Of a DNA stretch of 60,644 nt, positions 7,355 to 14,879 are shown one piece after another; position 1 is the first letter of the stretch; every line of letters begins with the position of its first letter. The stretch is from OMSK01 sp902492995 (lineage in GTDB: Bacteria; Bacillota_I; Bacilli_A; RF39; UBA660), in contig CABUNR010000005.1 in NCBI GenBank assembly GCA_902492995.1, positions 1 to 60,644 of the forward strand. The letters are read 5' to 3'. Below the pieces are notes generated by a model. That model had not been told where the DNA came from. It searched no databases and saw nothing but the letters and a program-made list of their open reading frames with translations. The position numbers were made by a program, and so were the translations under genes.

Positions 7355-7544
7355 ACATTTTAAAGGTGGATTATGTAAAGTTATTACAGTAGCTAAAAAT
7401 TCTGAAACGTTAGAAGATATGGTTATATATGAACATGATAATGTTGTATGGGCAAGACCATATAATATGTTTATAAGCAAAGTTGATAAAGAAAAATATC
7501 CAGAAGTAAATCAAGAATATAGATTTGAATTAATAAATGAGTAA
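7326..7544 (+). CDS. DUF1653 family protein
   Basis: 72 aa. The short beta-rich sequence GKTYKHFKGGLCKVITVA...SETLEDMVIYEHDN...VWARPYNMF matches the DUF1653 pattern: Y-x-H-F-K-G, then L-V-V-Y, then a W-R-P-x-x-M-F end. Function is unknown in the family. ATG 7326 follows AAGGAG by 5-6 nt. It interrupts the usual era-recO spacing together with yqzL. Confidence 0.85.
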   Translation: MEVIVGKTYKHFKGGLCKVITVAKNSETLEDMVIYEHDNVVWARPYNMFISKVDKEKYPEVNQEYRFELINE

Positions 7545-7577
7545 TTATTTTTAATAAAAAAGGTATGTGGATTGTAA

Positions 7578-8306
7578 ATGATAAAAGAAATTGAAGGACT
7601 TGTAATAAGTGAGCAAGATTATAAAGAATCAAGTAAAATTATTAAAATAATAACTAATGAAGGAATCATTAGTTTAATAGCTAAAGGTTCTAGAAAAATG
7701 AAAAGTGATCTTAGAAATACTACAACAAAATTAACACATGGTATATTTAATATGTATTATAAAGAAGATACTTTATCAACACTAAAAGAAGTAGATATAA
7801 TAAATTATTATAAAAATATAAAAAAAGACATAACAAAGGTAAGCTATGCATCATATTTAATAGAGCTTGCAACCCAAGTAATGAGGCAAAATAAAGACTC
7901 AGATATATATAATTTACTTATAGCAGCTTTAAATAAAATAGATGAAAATTTTGATCCTGGCATAATAACAAATATATTAGAACTTAAATATTTAAAATAT
8001 TTAGGAGTAATGCCTATAATTGATGAATGCAGTATATGTGGATCTAAAAAATCAATCGCGACTATTTCAGGTAGAAGTGGAGGATATATTTGCAATAATT
8101 GCTTAACGAATGAATTTATAGTTGATGAAAAAACAATTAAATTAATTAGAATGTTTTGTTATGTAGATATATCTAAAATAAGTAAATTAGAAATTAGTGA
8201 CAAAATAAAAAGAGAAATAAATAATTTTTTAGATGACTATTATGATAAATATACAGGGTTATATTTAAAAACAAAAACATTTTTAAAAAATTTAAATAAA
8301 ATATAG
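7578..8306 (+). CDS. recO: DNA repair protein RecO
   Basis: 242 aa, the usual RecO length. It mediates RecF-pathway recombination by annealing DNA and loading RecA with RecR. The N-terminal OB fold begins EIEGLVISEQDYKESSKII. A zinc-binding module CSICGSKKS...GGYICNNC is in the C-terminal half. The order era-yqzL-recO is the Bacillota norm. Confidence 0.93.
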   Translation: MIKEIEGLVISEQDYKESSKIIKIITNEGIISLIAKGSRKMKSDLRNTTTKLTHGIFNMYYKEDTLSTLKEVDIINYYKNIKKDITKVSYASYLIELATQVMRQNKDSDIYNLLIAALNKIDENFDPGIITNILELKYLKYLGVMPIIDECSICGSKKSIATISGRSGGYICNNCLTNEFIVDEKTIKLIRMFCYVDISKISKLEISDKIKREINNFLDDYYDKYTGLYLKTKTFLKNLNKI

Positions 8307-8314
8307 GAGGGTTT

Positions 8315-8725
8315 ATGATATATATAGAATGTCCTTTTATAGCACTTATAACATGTCAATTGATAAAATTCTTAGGAGAACTAATTAAATATAAAAAAAT
8401 AAATATATATAGATTAATTAATGGAAATGGTGGAATGCCAAGTACTCATACAACATTTATATCATCAATTACCATGTTAATTGGATTTAAAATAGGATTT
8501 AATACTCCAATATTTGCCCTTGCTCTTGTGACATCATTTATAATTGCATATGATGGAATGGGTGTAAGAAGAGAAAGTGGCAATCAAGCAAACGCAATAA
8601 ACATACTTTTAAAAAAAGAAAAAATTCCTCTAAATTTGAAAGAACAATTAGGACATCAACCATTAGAAGTAATGGTGGGATATATGTATGGAACATTAGT
8701 AGCATTTTTATTTTCAATAATTTAA
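8315..8725 (+). CDS. Divergent PAP2 family membrane protein (YuiD-like)
   Basis: 136 aa with four hydrophobic segments. It has the divergent PAP2 (DUF212) signatures GGMPSTHTTFISS (catalytic-type H), AYDGMGVRRESG and QLGHQPLEVMVG. Presumed lipid-phosphate phosphatase at the membrane, by family. An AGGAGG site precedes ATG 8315, 8 bp after recO, so it is probably co-transcribed with recO. Confidence 0.9.
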   Translation: MIYIECPFIALITCQLIKFLGELIKYKKINIYRLINGNGGMPSTHTTFISSITMLIGFKIGFNTPIFALALVTSFIIAYDGMGVRRESGNQANAINILLKKEKIPLNLKEQLGHQPLEVMVGYMYGTLVAFLFSII

Positions 8726-8734
8726 AAAAATATA

Positions 8735-8763
8735 TTTAATTAAAATTAAATAAGTGGTATAAT
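8735..8763 (+). promoter_or_regulatory. Extended -10 promoter of pyrG
   Basis: A weak TTTAAT (8735-8740), a 17-nt spacer and TGGTATAAT (-10 at 8758-8763) with an extended TG. The expected start falls on the AGAGAG run at 8767-8772. Confidence 0.55.
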
Positions 8764-8801
8764 CTAAGAGAGCCTAAGAAACGTTCTCTTAGATTTTTTT
8801 T
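8761..8801 (+). promoter_or_regulatory. pyrG leader attenuator
   Basis: AATCTAAGAGA (8761-8771) and TCTCTTAGATT (8785-8795) could pair over 11 bp in DNA. A shorter pair, CTAAGA (8774-8779) with TCTTAG (8787-8792), would form in RNA started near 8768. Both end in eight T residues (8794-8801) just before the ribosome binding site of pyrG. In Bacillus, pyrG is controlled by a leader terminator overcome at low CTP by reiterative initiation. Here the start region is AGAGAGCC rather than GGGC, so a dinucleotide slippage variant is conceivable. The terminator shape is seen; the mechanism is inference. Confidence 0.6.
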
Positions 8802-8816
8802 GTATATGGAGGTATT

Positions 8817-10427
8817 ATGACAAAATATGTATTCGTAACAGGTGGTGTTGTATCAGGACTTGGTAAGGGTATTACAGCATCTTCCTTAGCTTTACTATTA
8901 AAAGCTAGAAACTATAAAGTTTTTATGCAAAAATTTGACCCTTATTTTAATGTAGATCCAGGAACAATGAATCCAATCCAACATGGAGAGGTTTATGTAA
9001 CAAGTGATGGATGTGAAACAGATCTAGATTTAGGACATTATGAAAGATATATTGATGAAGAACTTAATTATACATCAAATATAACAAGTGGTAAAATATA
9101 TAAAACAGTAATAGAAAAAGAAAGAAGAGGAGAATATTTAGGAGCTACAGTTCAAATGGTTCCACATATTACCAATGAAATAAAAAATAAAGTATATGAA
9201 GCTGGTGTTACAAGTAAAGCTGATATTGTAATAACAGAAATAGGTGGAACAGTAGGAGATATAGAATCCCAACCATTTATAGAAGCATTAAGACAAATTC
9301 AATATGAAAAAGGTAGCAGTAATACATTCTTTGTACACTGTACATTAATTCCTTATATATTTGGATCAAATGAACTTAAAACAAAACCAACGCAAAATAG
9401 TGTTAGAGATTTAAGAAACATGGGAATAAGACCAGATGCACTAGTTTGTAGAGCTCCTTTTGATACAGGAAGTCATATAAAAGATAAATTATCCATGTTT
9501 TGTTCTGTTCCAAAGGAAAATGTAATAGATTCAGTGGATGTAAAAAATATATATGAAATTCCAATGAATTATCATAAACAAGGTTTTGATGAAATAGTAT
9601 TAAATCAATTCAATTTACCACTAAATAAATCAAATTTAAAATATTTAGAAGATTTAATAAAGACAGTTGATAATTTAAAAGAAGAAACAGAAATATCATT
9701 AGTAGGAAAATATACAGAATTACATGATGCATATATATCAGTAGTTGAATCTTTAAAACATGCAGGATATAAATATAATACAAAAATAAATATAAATTGG
9801 ATAGATTCTGAAGAATTAGAAAAAAAAGAAAATTTAGAAGAAATATTTAAAAATACTCAAGGAATCATAGTACCAGGTGGGTTTGGCAGTAGAGGAATAG
9901 AAGGAATGATAAAATCAATAAATTATGCTAGAGTAAATAATATTCCATACTTAGGAATATGCCTTGGAATGCAATTATCAGTAATAGAATTTGCCAGAAA
10001 TGTATGTGGTATTAAAGATGCAACTTCAACAGAGTTTGACCCACTAACTAAAGAACCAATAATAGATTTAATGGCTGATCAAAAAAGTATAGTAAATATG
10101 GGAGGTACATTAAGGCTTGGTAATTATAATTGTACCTTGAAAAAAGATACATTAGCATATTCAGATTACAAGCAAAAAGAGATTAAAGAAAGACATAGAC
10201 ATAGATATGAATTTAATAACAAATATAGAGAAATAATAGAAAAAAATGGTATGACTATATCAGGAATAAATGAAGAAGCTGATTTAGTAGAAATAGTAGA
10301 AATTAAATCACATCCTCACTTTATAGCGTGTCAATTTCATCCTGAATTTAAAAGTAGGCCAATTAAACCACATCCTCTTTTTGACTCATTTATAAAAGCA
10401 AGTATTGACAATAAAAAAAATAAATAA
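8817..10427 (+). CDS. pyrG: CTP synthase
   Basis: 536-aa glutamine-dependent CTP synthase, the last step of de novo pyrimidine nucleotide synthesis. The synthetase half shows GGVVSGLGKGITASS at the start and GGTVGDIESQPF. The glutaminase half shows GGFGSRG, the nucleophile Cys in LGICLGMQ, and the HPEF His-Glu pair near the end. GGAGG precedes ATG 8817. It is apparently controlled by the leader hairpin at 8761-8801. The promoter of the next gene lies within its last codons. Confidence 0.97.
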   Translation: MTKYVFVTGGVVSGLGKGITASSLALLLKARNYKVFMQKFDPYFNVDPGTMNPIQHGEVYVTSDGCETDLDLGHYERYIDEELNYTSNITSGKIYKTVIEKERRGEYLGATVQMVPHITNEIKNKVYEAGVTSKADIVITEIGGTVGDIESQPFIEALRQIQYEKGSSNTFFVHCTLIPYIFGSNELKTKPTQNSVRDLRNMGIRPDALVCRAPFDTGSHIKDKLSMFCSVPKENVIDSVDVKNIYEIPMNYHKQGFDEIVLNQFNLPLNKSNLKYLEDLIKTVDNLKEETEISLVGKYTELHDAYISVVESLKHAGYKYNTKININWIDSEELEKKENLEEIFKNTQGIIVPGGFGSRGIEGMIKSINYARVNNIPYLGICLGMQLSVIEFARNVCGIKDATSTEFDPLTKEPIIDLMADQKSIVNMGGTLRLGNYNCTLKKDTLAYSDYKQKEIKERHRHRYEFNNKYREIIEKNGMTISGINEEADLVEIVEIKSHPHFIACQFHPEFKSRPIKPHPLFDSFIKASIDNKKNK

Positions 10428-10433
10428 TATAAT
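10405..10433 (+). promoter_or_regulatory. Consensus sigma-A promoter for the Fur/PerR-rubrerythrin operon
   Basis: A perfect TTGACA (10405-10410), a 17-nt spacer and a perfect TATAAT (10428-10433) overlap the end of pyrG. This is the best-matching promoter in the window. It is followed at once by a long palindrome. Confidence 0.85.
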
Positions 10434-10438
10434 ACTAT

Positions 10439-10461
10439 TAAGTAGTAATGATTACTACTTA
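10439..10461 (+). promoter_or_regulatory. Fur/PerR-type operator palindrome
   Basis: 11-nt arms (TAAGTAGTAAT and its exact complement) flank a central G at 10450. The inner part, TAGTAAT-G-ATTACTA, matches 5 of 7 positions per arm of the Bacillus Per box. It lies at about +1 to +20 of the promoter and ends at the ribosome binding site of the Fur-family gene, the usual layout for autorepression. Confidence 0.75.
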
Positions 10462-10470
10462 GGAGGAAAC

Positions 10471-10851
10471 ATGAGATATTCTTATCAAAGAGATAAAATA
10501 TTAGAAATAGTAAGAAATTCAAATGACCATCCAACAGCAAAAACAATATATTTAAGATGTAAAAAAGAAATTTCAAATATAAGTTTAGGAACTGTTTATA
10601 GAAATTTAAATGCTTTGGTACTAAATAAAGAGGTCAAAAAAATTGAAATTCCAAGTGATATTGATAGATTTGATAAAACTCTATATAATCATTATCATTT
10701 CTATTGTAATAATTGTAAACAAGTATATGATATTGAATTAAAAAATATAAAAAATATAAATAAAATAATAGGAAATGATACAAACTATATTGTAAATGGA
10801 ATTAATATATTAGTAGATGGAATATGTCATAATTGTAAGAAGGAGAATTAA
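10471..10851 (+). CDS. Fur family transcriptional regulator, PerR-like
   Basis: 126 aa, somewhat shorter than typical PerR/Fur (about 140-150). The N-terminal winged helix holds SYQRDKILEIV and HPTAKTIYLRC...SLGTVYRNLNAL. The C-terminal part has the metal site around DRFDKTLYNHYHFYCNNC and a final CHNC pair, giving two C-x2-C zinc pairs. ATG 10471 is chosen because AGGAGG sits at 10461-10466. The neighbour is rubrerythrin and the promoter carries a Per-like palindrome, so peroxide sensing is the likely job. Fur or Zur specificity cannot be excluded. Confidence 0.85.
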   Translation: MRYSYQRDKILEIVRNSNDHPTAKTIYLRCKKEISNISLGTVYRNLNALVLNKEVKKIEIPSDIDRFDKTLYNHYHFYCNNCKQVYDIELKNIKNINKIIGNDTNYIVNGINILVDGICHNCKKEN

Positions 10852-10852
10852 T

Positions 10853-11392
10853 ATGGAATTAAAAGGAAGTAAAACAGAACAAAATTTATTGGCTGCATTT
10901 GCAGGAGAAAGCCAAGCAAGAAATAAATATACATATTTTGCCTCAAAAGCAAAAAAAGACGGATATGAACAAATTGCTGCAATATTTGAAGAAACAGCAA
11001 ATAATGAAAAAGAACATGCTAAAATGTGGTATAAAGAACTAAATGGTGGAGAAATAAAATCGACAATAGATAATTTAAAAGAAGCAGCAGATGGTGAAAA
11101 CTATGAGTGGACAGATATGTATGAAGAATTTGCGAAAACTGCTTTAGAAGAAGGATTTGTTGAATTAGCAAACAAATTTAAAATGGTTGGAGAAATAGAA
11201 AAGCATCATGAAGAAAGATATAGAAAATTACTTAAAAATATCAACGATAGTGTAGTATTCTCAAAAGATAACGATAGAATTTGGATTTGTAGAAACTGTG
11301 GACATGTAGTAATTGGATCAAGTGCTCCAGAAGTTTGTCCTGTATGTAACCATCCACAAAGTTTCTTTGAAATAAAAGCAGAAAATTATTAA
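10853..11392 (+). CDS. rbr: Rubrerythrin
   Basis: 179-aa non-haem iron peroxidase of anaerobes that reduces hydrogen peroxide. The ferritin-like diiron domain has AGESQARNKY, ANNEKEHAKMW and GEIEKHHEERY. The C-terminal rubredoxin module has CRNCGH and CPVCNHP. The AAGGAG site at 10840-10845 supports ATG 10853 rather than the upstream in-frame start at 10817. Co-transcribed 2 bp after the Fur-family regulator, presumably repressed by it. Confidence 0.96.
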   Translation: MELKGSKTEQNLLAAFAGESQARNKYTYFASKAKKDGYEQIAAIFEETANNEKEHAKMWYKELNGGEIKSTIDNLKEAADGENYEWTDMYEEFAKTALEEGFVELANKFKMVGEIEKHHEERYRKLLKNINDSVVFSKDNDRIWICRNCGHVVIGSSAPEVCPVCNHPQSFFEIKAENY

Positions 11393-11395
11393 TAG

Positions 11396-11423
11396 GATTT
11401 AAGATTTTATCTTAAATCTTTTT
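11396..11423 (+). terminator. Terminator after rubrerythrin
   Basis: 10-bp stem GATTTAAGAT (11396-11405) / ATCTTAAATC (11409-11418), loop TTT, followed by five T. Confidence 0.85.
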
Positions 11424-11437
11424 AAATTCAAAAAATA

Positions 11438-11446
11438 TGATATAAT
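11438..11446 (+). promoter_or_regulatory. Extended -10 promoter with short leader
   Basis: TGATATAAT (-10 at 11441-11446) lies 17 bp before ATG 11464, with GGTGAA in between. No good -35 is seen. Confidence 0.45.
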
Positions 11447-11463
11447 ATTCATGGTGAATATAT

Positions 11464-12534
11464 ATGAATATTATAGAATATATAAAAAAATATGATTTTA
11501 CTTTTGAAGAAAAAGAATTTAACGAGGTAGATAATTTAGTTTTTTCATGCCTTGCTTATGTTAATTTTAAAAATATAGTAAAAAATAAAATAACTTTATA
11601 TGATGCTTCAATTATATTTGATAGATTATATAAAAAAAGTGACTATAGATATGATATGTCTGCAGTTAAAGGAGCAAATAAGTTATTAAATCTTTTAAAA
11701 AATAGTAAAAGATTTAAAGATGTAATTTTATGTAATTATGAATATATAGGAAACGATAAAGAACAATTTTCTGCAATAACTTTTATTATTAATAAAAAGC
11801 TTTCATATGTTGCTTTTGAAGGAACAGATAAACTTATAAGTGGATGGCATGAAGATTTAGCAATGTCTTATAAATTTAAAGTACCATCTCAAAAAGATGC
11901 CATAAAATATTTAAATAAAAATTTTACATTCGAAAATAAAAAAATAATAGTTGGAGGACATTCTAAAGGTGGAAATTTAGCTCTTGTAGCATCTATGTAT
12001 GCTAATAAAATAGTTAGAAGAAAAATAATAAAAATTTATAGTAATGATGGACAAGGATTAAGAAAAACTGAAATAGAAAGTATGAGATACAAAAAAATAT
12101 ATAATAAATACAATCATATTATTCCTTATAATTCATTTGTAGGTATTTTACTTAGACATGAACCATTTTGTGATTCAACTATAATTGATTCAACTCTTCC
12201 TATGATACTTTCACATTCTATTTCAAGTTGGATTATTGAAGATGATCACTTTGTTAGAAGAGAAATATCAAAAAATAGTTTAAAACTAGATAAAATAGTA
12301 ATAAACTGGTTAGATAAATATGATTATGAAACAAGAAAATATTTTGTAAATGATATTTTTAATGTAATAGAAAAAAATAATATTAAAGATATATCAGAAG
12401 TAAAGAAAAATTACTTTAAATTAATTAGATTACTTAAAAATTCAAATTATTTAAGTGATAAAAGTAAACAAATGTTAAACGATTTAAAAGAAGTAATAAA
12501 AGAAATAAACAAAGTTATGGAAAAGGAGAATTAG
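11464..12534 (+). CDS. Mbeg1-like (DUF2974) alpha/beta hydrolase
   Basis: 356 aa. The family pattern is visible: an N-terminal NLVFSCLAYVNF region, AFEGTDKLISGWHEDLAMSY in the middle, the nucleophile elbow GGHSKGGNLA near residue 160, and YSNDGQGL. These are the landmarks of the DUF2974/Mbeg1-like lipase-type hydrolases common in Bacillota. Substrate is unknown; membrane or lipid hydrolysis is a family-based guess. Followed one base later by a membrane protein, so probably a two-gene unit. Confidence 0.85.
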   Translation: MNIIEYIKKYDFTFEEKEFNEVDNLVFSCLAYVNFKNIVKNKITLYDASIIFDRLYKKSDYRYDMSAVKGANKLLNLLKNSKRFKDVILCNYEYIGNDKEQFSAITFIINKKLSYVAFEGTDKLISGWHEDLAMSYKFKVPSQKDAIKYLNKNFTFENKKIIVGGHSKGGNLALVASMYANKIVRRKIIKIYSNDGQGLRKTEIESMRYKKIYNKYNHIIPYNSFVGILLRHEPFCDSTIIDSTLPMILSHSISSWIIEDDHFVRREISKNSLKLDKIVINWLDKYDYETRKYFVNDIFNVIEKNNIKDISEVKKNYFKLIRLLKNSNYLSDKSKQMLNDLKEVIKEINKVMEKEN

Positions 12535-12535
12535 T

Positions 12536-13237
12536 ATGATTAATAATATATGTTATTATTTTATTATTTTTATAATTTATTCATTTATTGGATGGAGCAT
12601 AGAAGTAATAGGAAAATTAATAGAAAAACATAGATTTATAAATAGAGGATTTTTAATTGGACCTATTTGTCCTATATATGGATTTGGATGTTTAGCAATC
12701 ATATTATTATTATCAAAATATAAAAGTGATCCAATTATTTTATTTTTTATGGCAATAATTATATGTTCAATCATTGAATATTTAACAAGTTATATAATGG
12801 AGAAAATGTTTCATGTAAGATGGTGGGACTATACAAGAAGAAAATTTAATATAAATGGTAGAATATGTGCAGAGACAATGATTCCATTTGGAATATTAGG
12901 GTGCTTTGTTTTATATATTGTAAATCCATTTTTTAATAGTATCATATCTAAGATACCAGTTAATAATTTAAATGTAATAGCGCTTATAATATTTGTTATT
13001 TATTTAATTGATAATATATTATCATTAACAATAATGTTTGGATTTAAAGGAACTTTAAAAACAATTGAAAAAGATGGAACAGAAGAAATAACTAAAAAAG
13101 TTAAAGAAGTACTACTTAAACGTAATTTCTTATATAAACGTCTTATAAAAGCATTCCCAAATATTAAAAATAAAAATGAAAGACTAGAAGAATTAAAAAA
13201 TAAAATAAATAAAGAAATAGAAAAAATAAAACATTAG
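12536..13237 (+). CDS. CmpB-like putative membrane permease
   Basis: 233 aa with about six hydrophobic helices. Motifs FIGWSIEVI, NRGFLIGPICPIYGFG, EYLTSYIMEKMFHVRWWDY and GRICAETM are those of the ABC_trans_CmpB (COG4905) family, which is annotated as a putative transporter permease although no ATPase is adjacent. The basic C-terminal tail (about 170-233) is cytoplasmic and coiled. AAAGGAG precedes the start, overlapping the previous stop region. Confidence 0.85.
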   Translation: MINNICYYFIIFIIYSFIGWSIEVIGKLIEKHRFINRGFLIGPICPIYGFGCLAIILLLSKYKSDPIILFFMAIIICSIIEYLTSYIMEKMFHVRWWDYTRRKFNINGRICAETMIPFGILGCFVLYIVNPFFNSIISKIPVNNLNVIALIIFVIYLIDNILSLTIMFGFKGTLKTIEKDGTEEITKKVKEVLLKRNFLYKRLIKAFPNIKNKNERLEELKNKINKEIEKIKH

Positions 13238-13267
13238 ATATTTATATTAAAATGTAAGGAGACTAAA

Positions 13268-13993
13268 ATGAAAAGAATTGCAATTTTAATAATACATGGT
13301 TTTGGTGGTGGAATATATGATCAAGAAGATTTAGCAAATCGTCTTGAATTAATAAAAAAATTTGATGTGTATTCATTTACCTTGCCAGGTCATGATAAAT
13401 ATATAGTAGACAATATAACAAAAGAGGATTGGATAAATTCTGCAAATGAAATGGTTGAAAAACTAATAAAACGAGGTTATAAAAAAATTTATTTAATAGG
13501 CCATAGTATGGGTGGTGTAATCGCATCATATCTTGCAGTTAATCATAAAGAAATTAAAAAAATAGTTCTTGCAGCTCCAGCATTTGAATATATTTTTAAA
13601 GATAAAACCTTAAATGGTTTTAAAGCATCAATAAAACAAGGAATATCTGTATTAAAAAGATTTACTGGATTAAAAGAAATAGTATCAAGAGCTTTAAAAA
13701 TACCTAAAAAAACAATTAAAGAATTTAGAGAACTTGTTGATAGTCATCAAGAAGAAATAAAAGATATAAGTATTCCTATACTAATAATTCATGGATTAAG
13801 TGATGATATAGTAGAATATCATAGTTCAATTAAAATATTTGAAAAAATAAAATCAAATAAGAAAAAATTATTACTTGTAAAAGGATTATCACATAGAGTT
13901 TTTAAAGATATTAAACAAGAAGAAATATTAAATGAAACAATTAATTTTTTAAAAAGACATCAAGTAAAAATGAATATTAAAAAAACTATATAA
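13268..13993 (+). CDS. Alpha/beta hydrolase, monoacylglycerol lipase/esterase type
   Basis: 241 aa with a HGFGGG oxyanion stretch, the nucleophile GHSMGG near residue 80, the acid in ILIIHGLSDDIV, and the catalytic His in GLSHRVF. Length and pattern fit soluble carboxylesterases and monoacylglycerol lipases (YvaK-like). AAGGAG precedes ATG 13268. Exact substrate is not predictable. It lies just before the sigG leader and is probably not in the same transcript. Confidence 0.88.
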   Translation: MKRIAILIIHGFGGGIYDQEDLANRLELIKKFDVYSFTLPGHDKYIVDNITKEDWINSANEMVEKLIKRGYKKIYLIGHSMGGVIASYLAVNHKEIKKIVLAAPAFEYIFKDKTLNGFKASIKQGISVLKRFTGLKEIVSRALKIPKKTIKEFRELVDSHQEEIKDISIPILIIHGLSDDIVEYHSSIKIFEKIKSNKKKLLLVKGLSHRVFKDIKQEEILNETINFLKRHQVKMNIKKTI

Positions 13994-14008
13994 TCTATAT
14001 ATATGAAT

Positions 14009-14052
14009 AAAAATCTCATTTTGTATCATAAAAAATATGAAAGGAGATTTTT
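14009..14052 (+). promoter_or_regulatory. Hairpin sequestering the sigG ribosome binding site
   Basis: Lower stem AAAAATCTC (14009-14017) / GAGATTTTT (14044-14052) is followed, after a 1x1 mismatch, by an upper stem 14019-14026/14035-14042 of eight pairs, two of them G-U. The loop is 8 nt. The AAGGAG site (14041-14046) lies inside the 3' strand, so it would be hidden in the folded leader. In Bacillus subtilis sigG, a leader hairpin is known to damp translation. It could alternatively serve as a terminator for the upstream hydrolase. Confidence 0.65.
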
Positions 14053-14054
14053 TT

Positions 14055-14831
14055 ATGTCACGTAACAAAGTAGAGATTTGTAACGTGAATACTGCGAATA
14101 TTAAAGTTTTAACAAATGAAGAAATGACTACTTTATTTAAAAGATTAAAAGATGGAGATTTAAGTTGTAAAGAAGAACTTATAAATGGCAATTTAAAACT
14201 AGTATTATCAATTTTAAAAAAATATAACAATAGAGTAGAAAATATGGACGATTTATTTCAAGTAGGGTGTATAGGGCTTATAAAAGCAATAGATAATTTT
14301 GATTTGAAATTTGATGTTAAATTTTCAACATATGCTGTTCCTATGATTCTAGGTGAAGTAAGAAGATATCTAAGAGATTCATCAAGTGTTAGAGTTGCAC
14401 GTAGTATAAAAGATACAGCATATAAAATAATGAAAATAAAAGAAGAATTAACAAATAATTTAGGAAAAGAACCAAGTATTAAAGAAGTAGCTGAAGCATT
14501 AAATATAACAGAATTTGAAGTTTCAAATGCCCTTGATGCAATGAAAGATACAATAAGTATGTCTGAACCTATTTATAATGATGGAGGAGATACAATATAT
14601 TTAGAAGATCAATTAAATGATAAAAAAAATAGTATATATAGTTTAGATATGAAAATAGCTTTAAAAGATGCTTTGGCAAAAATAAAAGAAAAAGAAAGAT
14701 ATATATTAGAAGAGAGATATTTAGTTGGAAAAACACAACTTGAATTAGCGAGTGAACTTAATATTTCACAAGCTCAAATATCAAGACTTGAAAAAAGCGG
14801 ACTTGATAATATTAAAAAATTAATATCTTGA
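14055..14831 (+). CDS. sigG: Sporulation sigma factor SigG
   Basis: 258-aa sigma-70 family factor, the length of forespore late factor sigma-G. The N-terminus MSRNKVEICNVNT closely follows the diagnostic SigG start; other sporulation sigma factors lack it. Region 2 shows DDLFQVGCIGLIKAIDNFD and KFSTYAVPMILGEVRRYLRD. Region 4 ends in ISQAQISRLEKS. PIYNDGGDTIYLEDQ in region 3 is also SigG-like. ATG 14055 fits AAGGAG. The upstream in-frame start at 14037 lies inside the leader hairpin. ylmC, a conserved sigG neighbour, lies 1.3 kb downstream. Confidence 0.93.
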   Translation: MSRNKVEICNVNTANIKVLTNEEMTTLFKRLKDGDLSCKEELINGNLKLVLSILKKYNNRVENMDDLFQVGCIGLIKAIDNFDLKFDVKFSTYAVPMILGEVRRYLRDSSSVRVARSIKDTAYKIMKIKEELTNNLGKEPSIKEVAEALNITEFEVSNALDAMKDTISMSEPIYNDGGDTIYLEDQLNDKKNSIYSLDMKIALKDALAKIKEKERYILEERYLVGKTQLELASELNISQAQISRLEKSGLDNIKKLIS

Positions 14832-14879
14832 AATAATATTTAAAATATGATAATATAGCTCTAAAAAAAGGAGCATACT

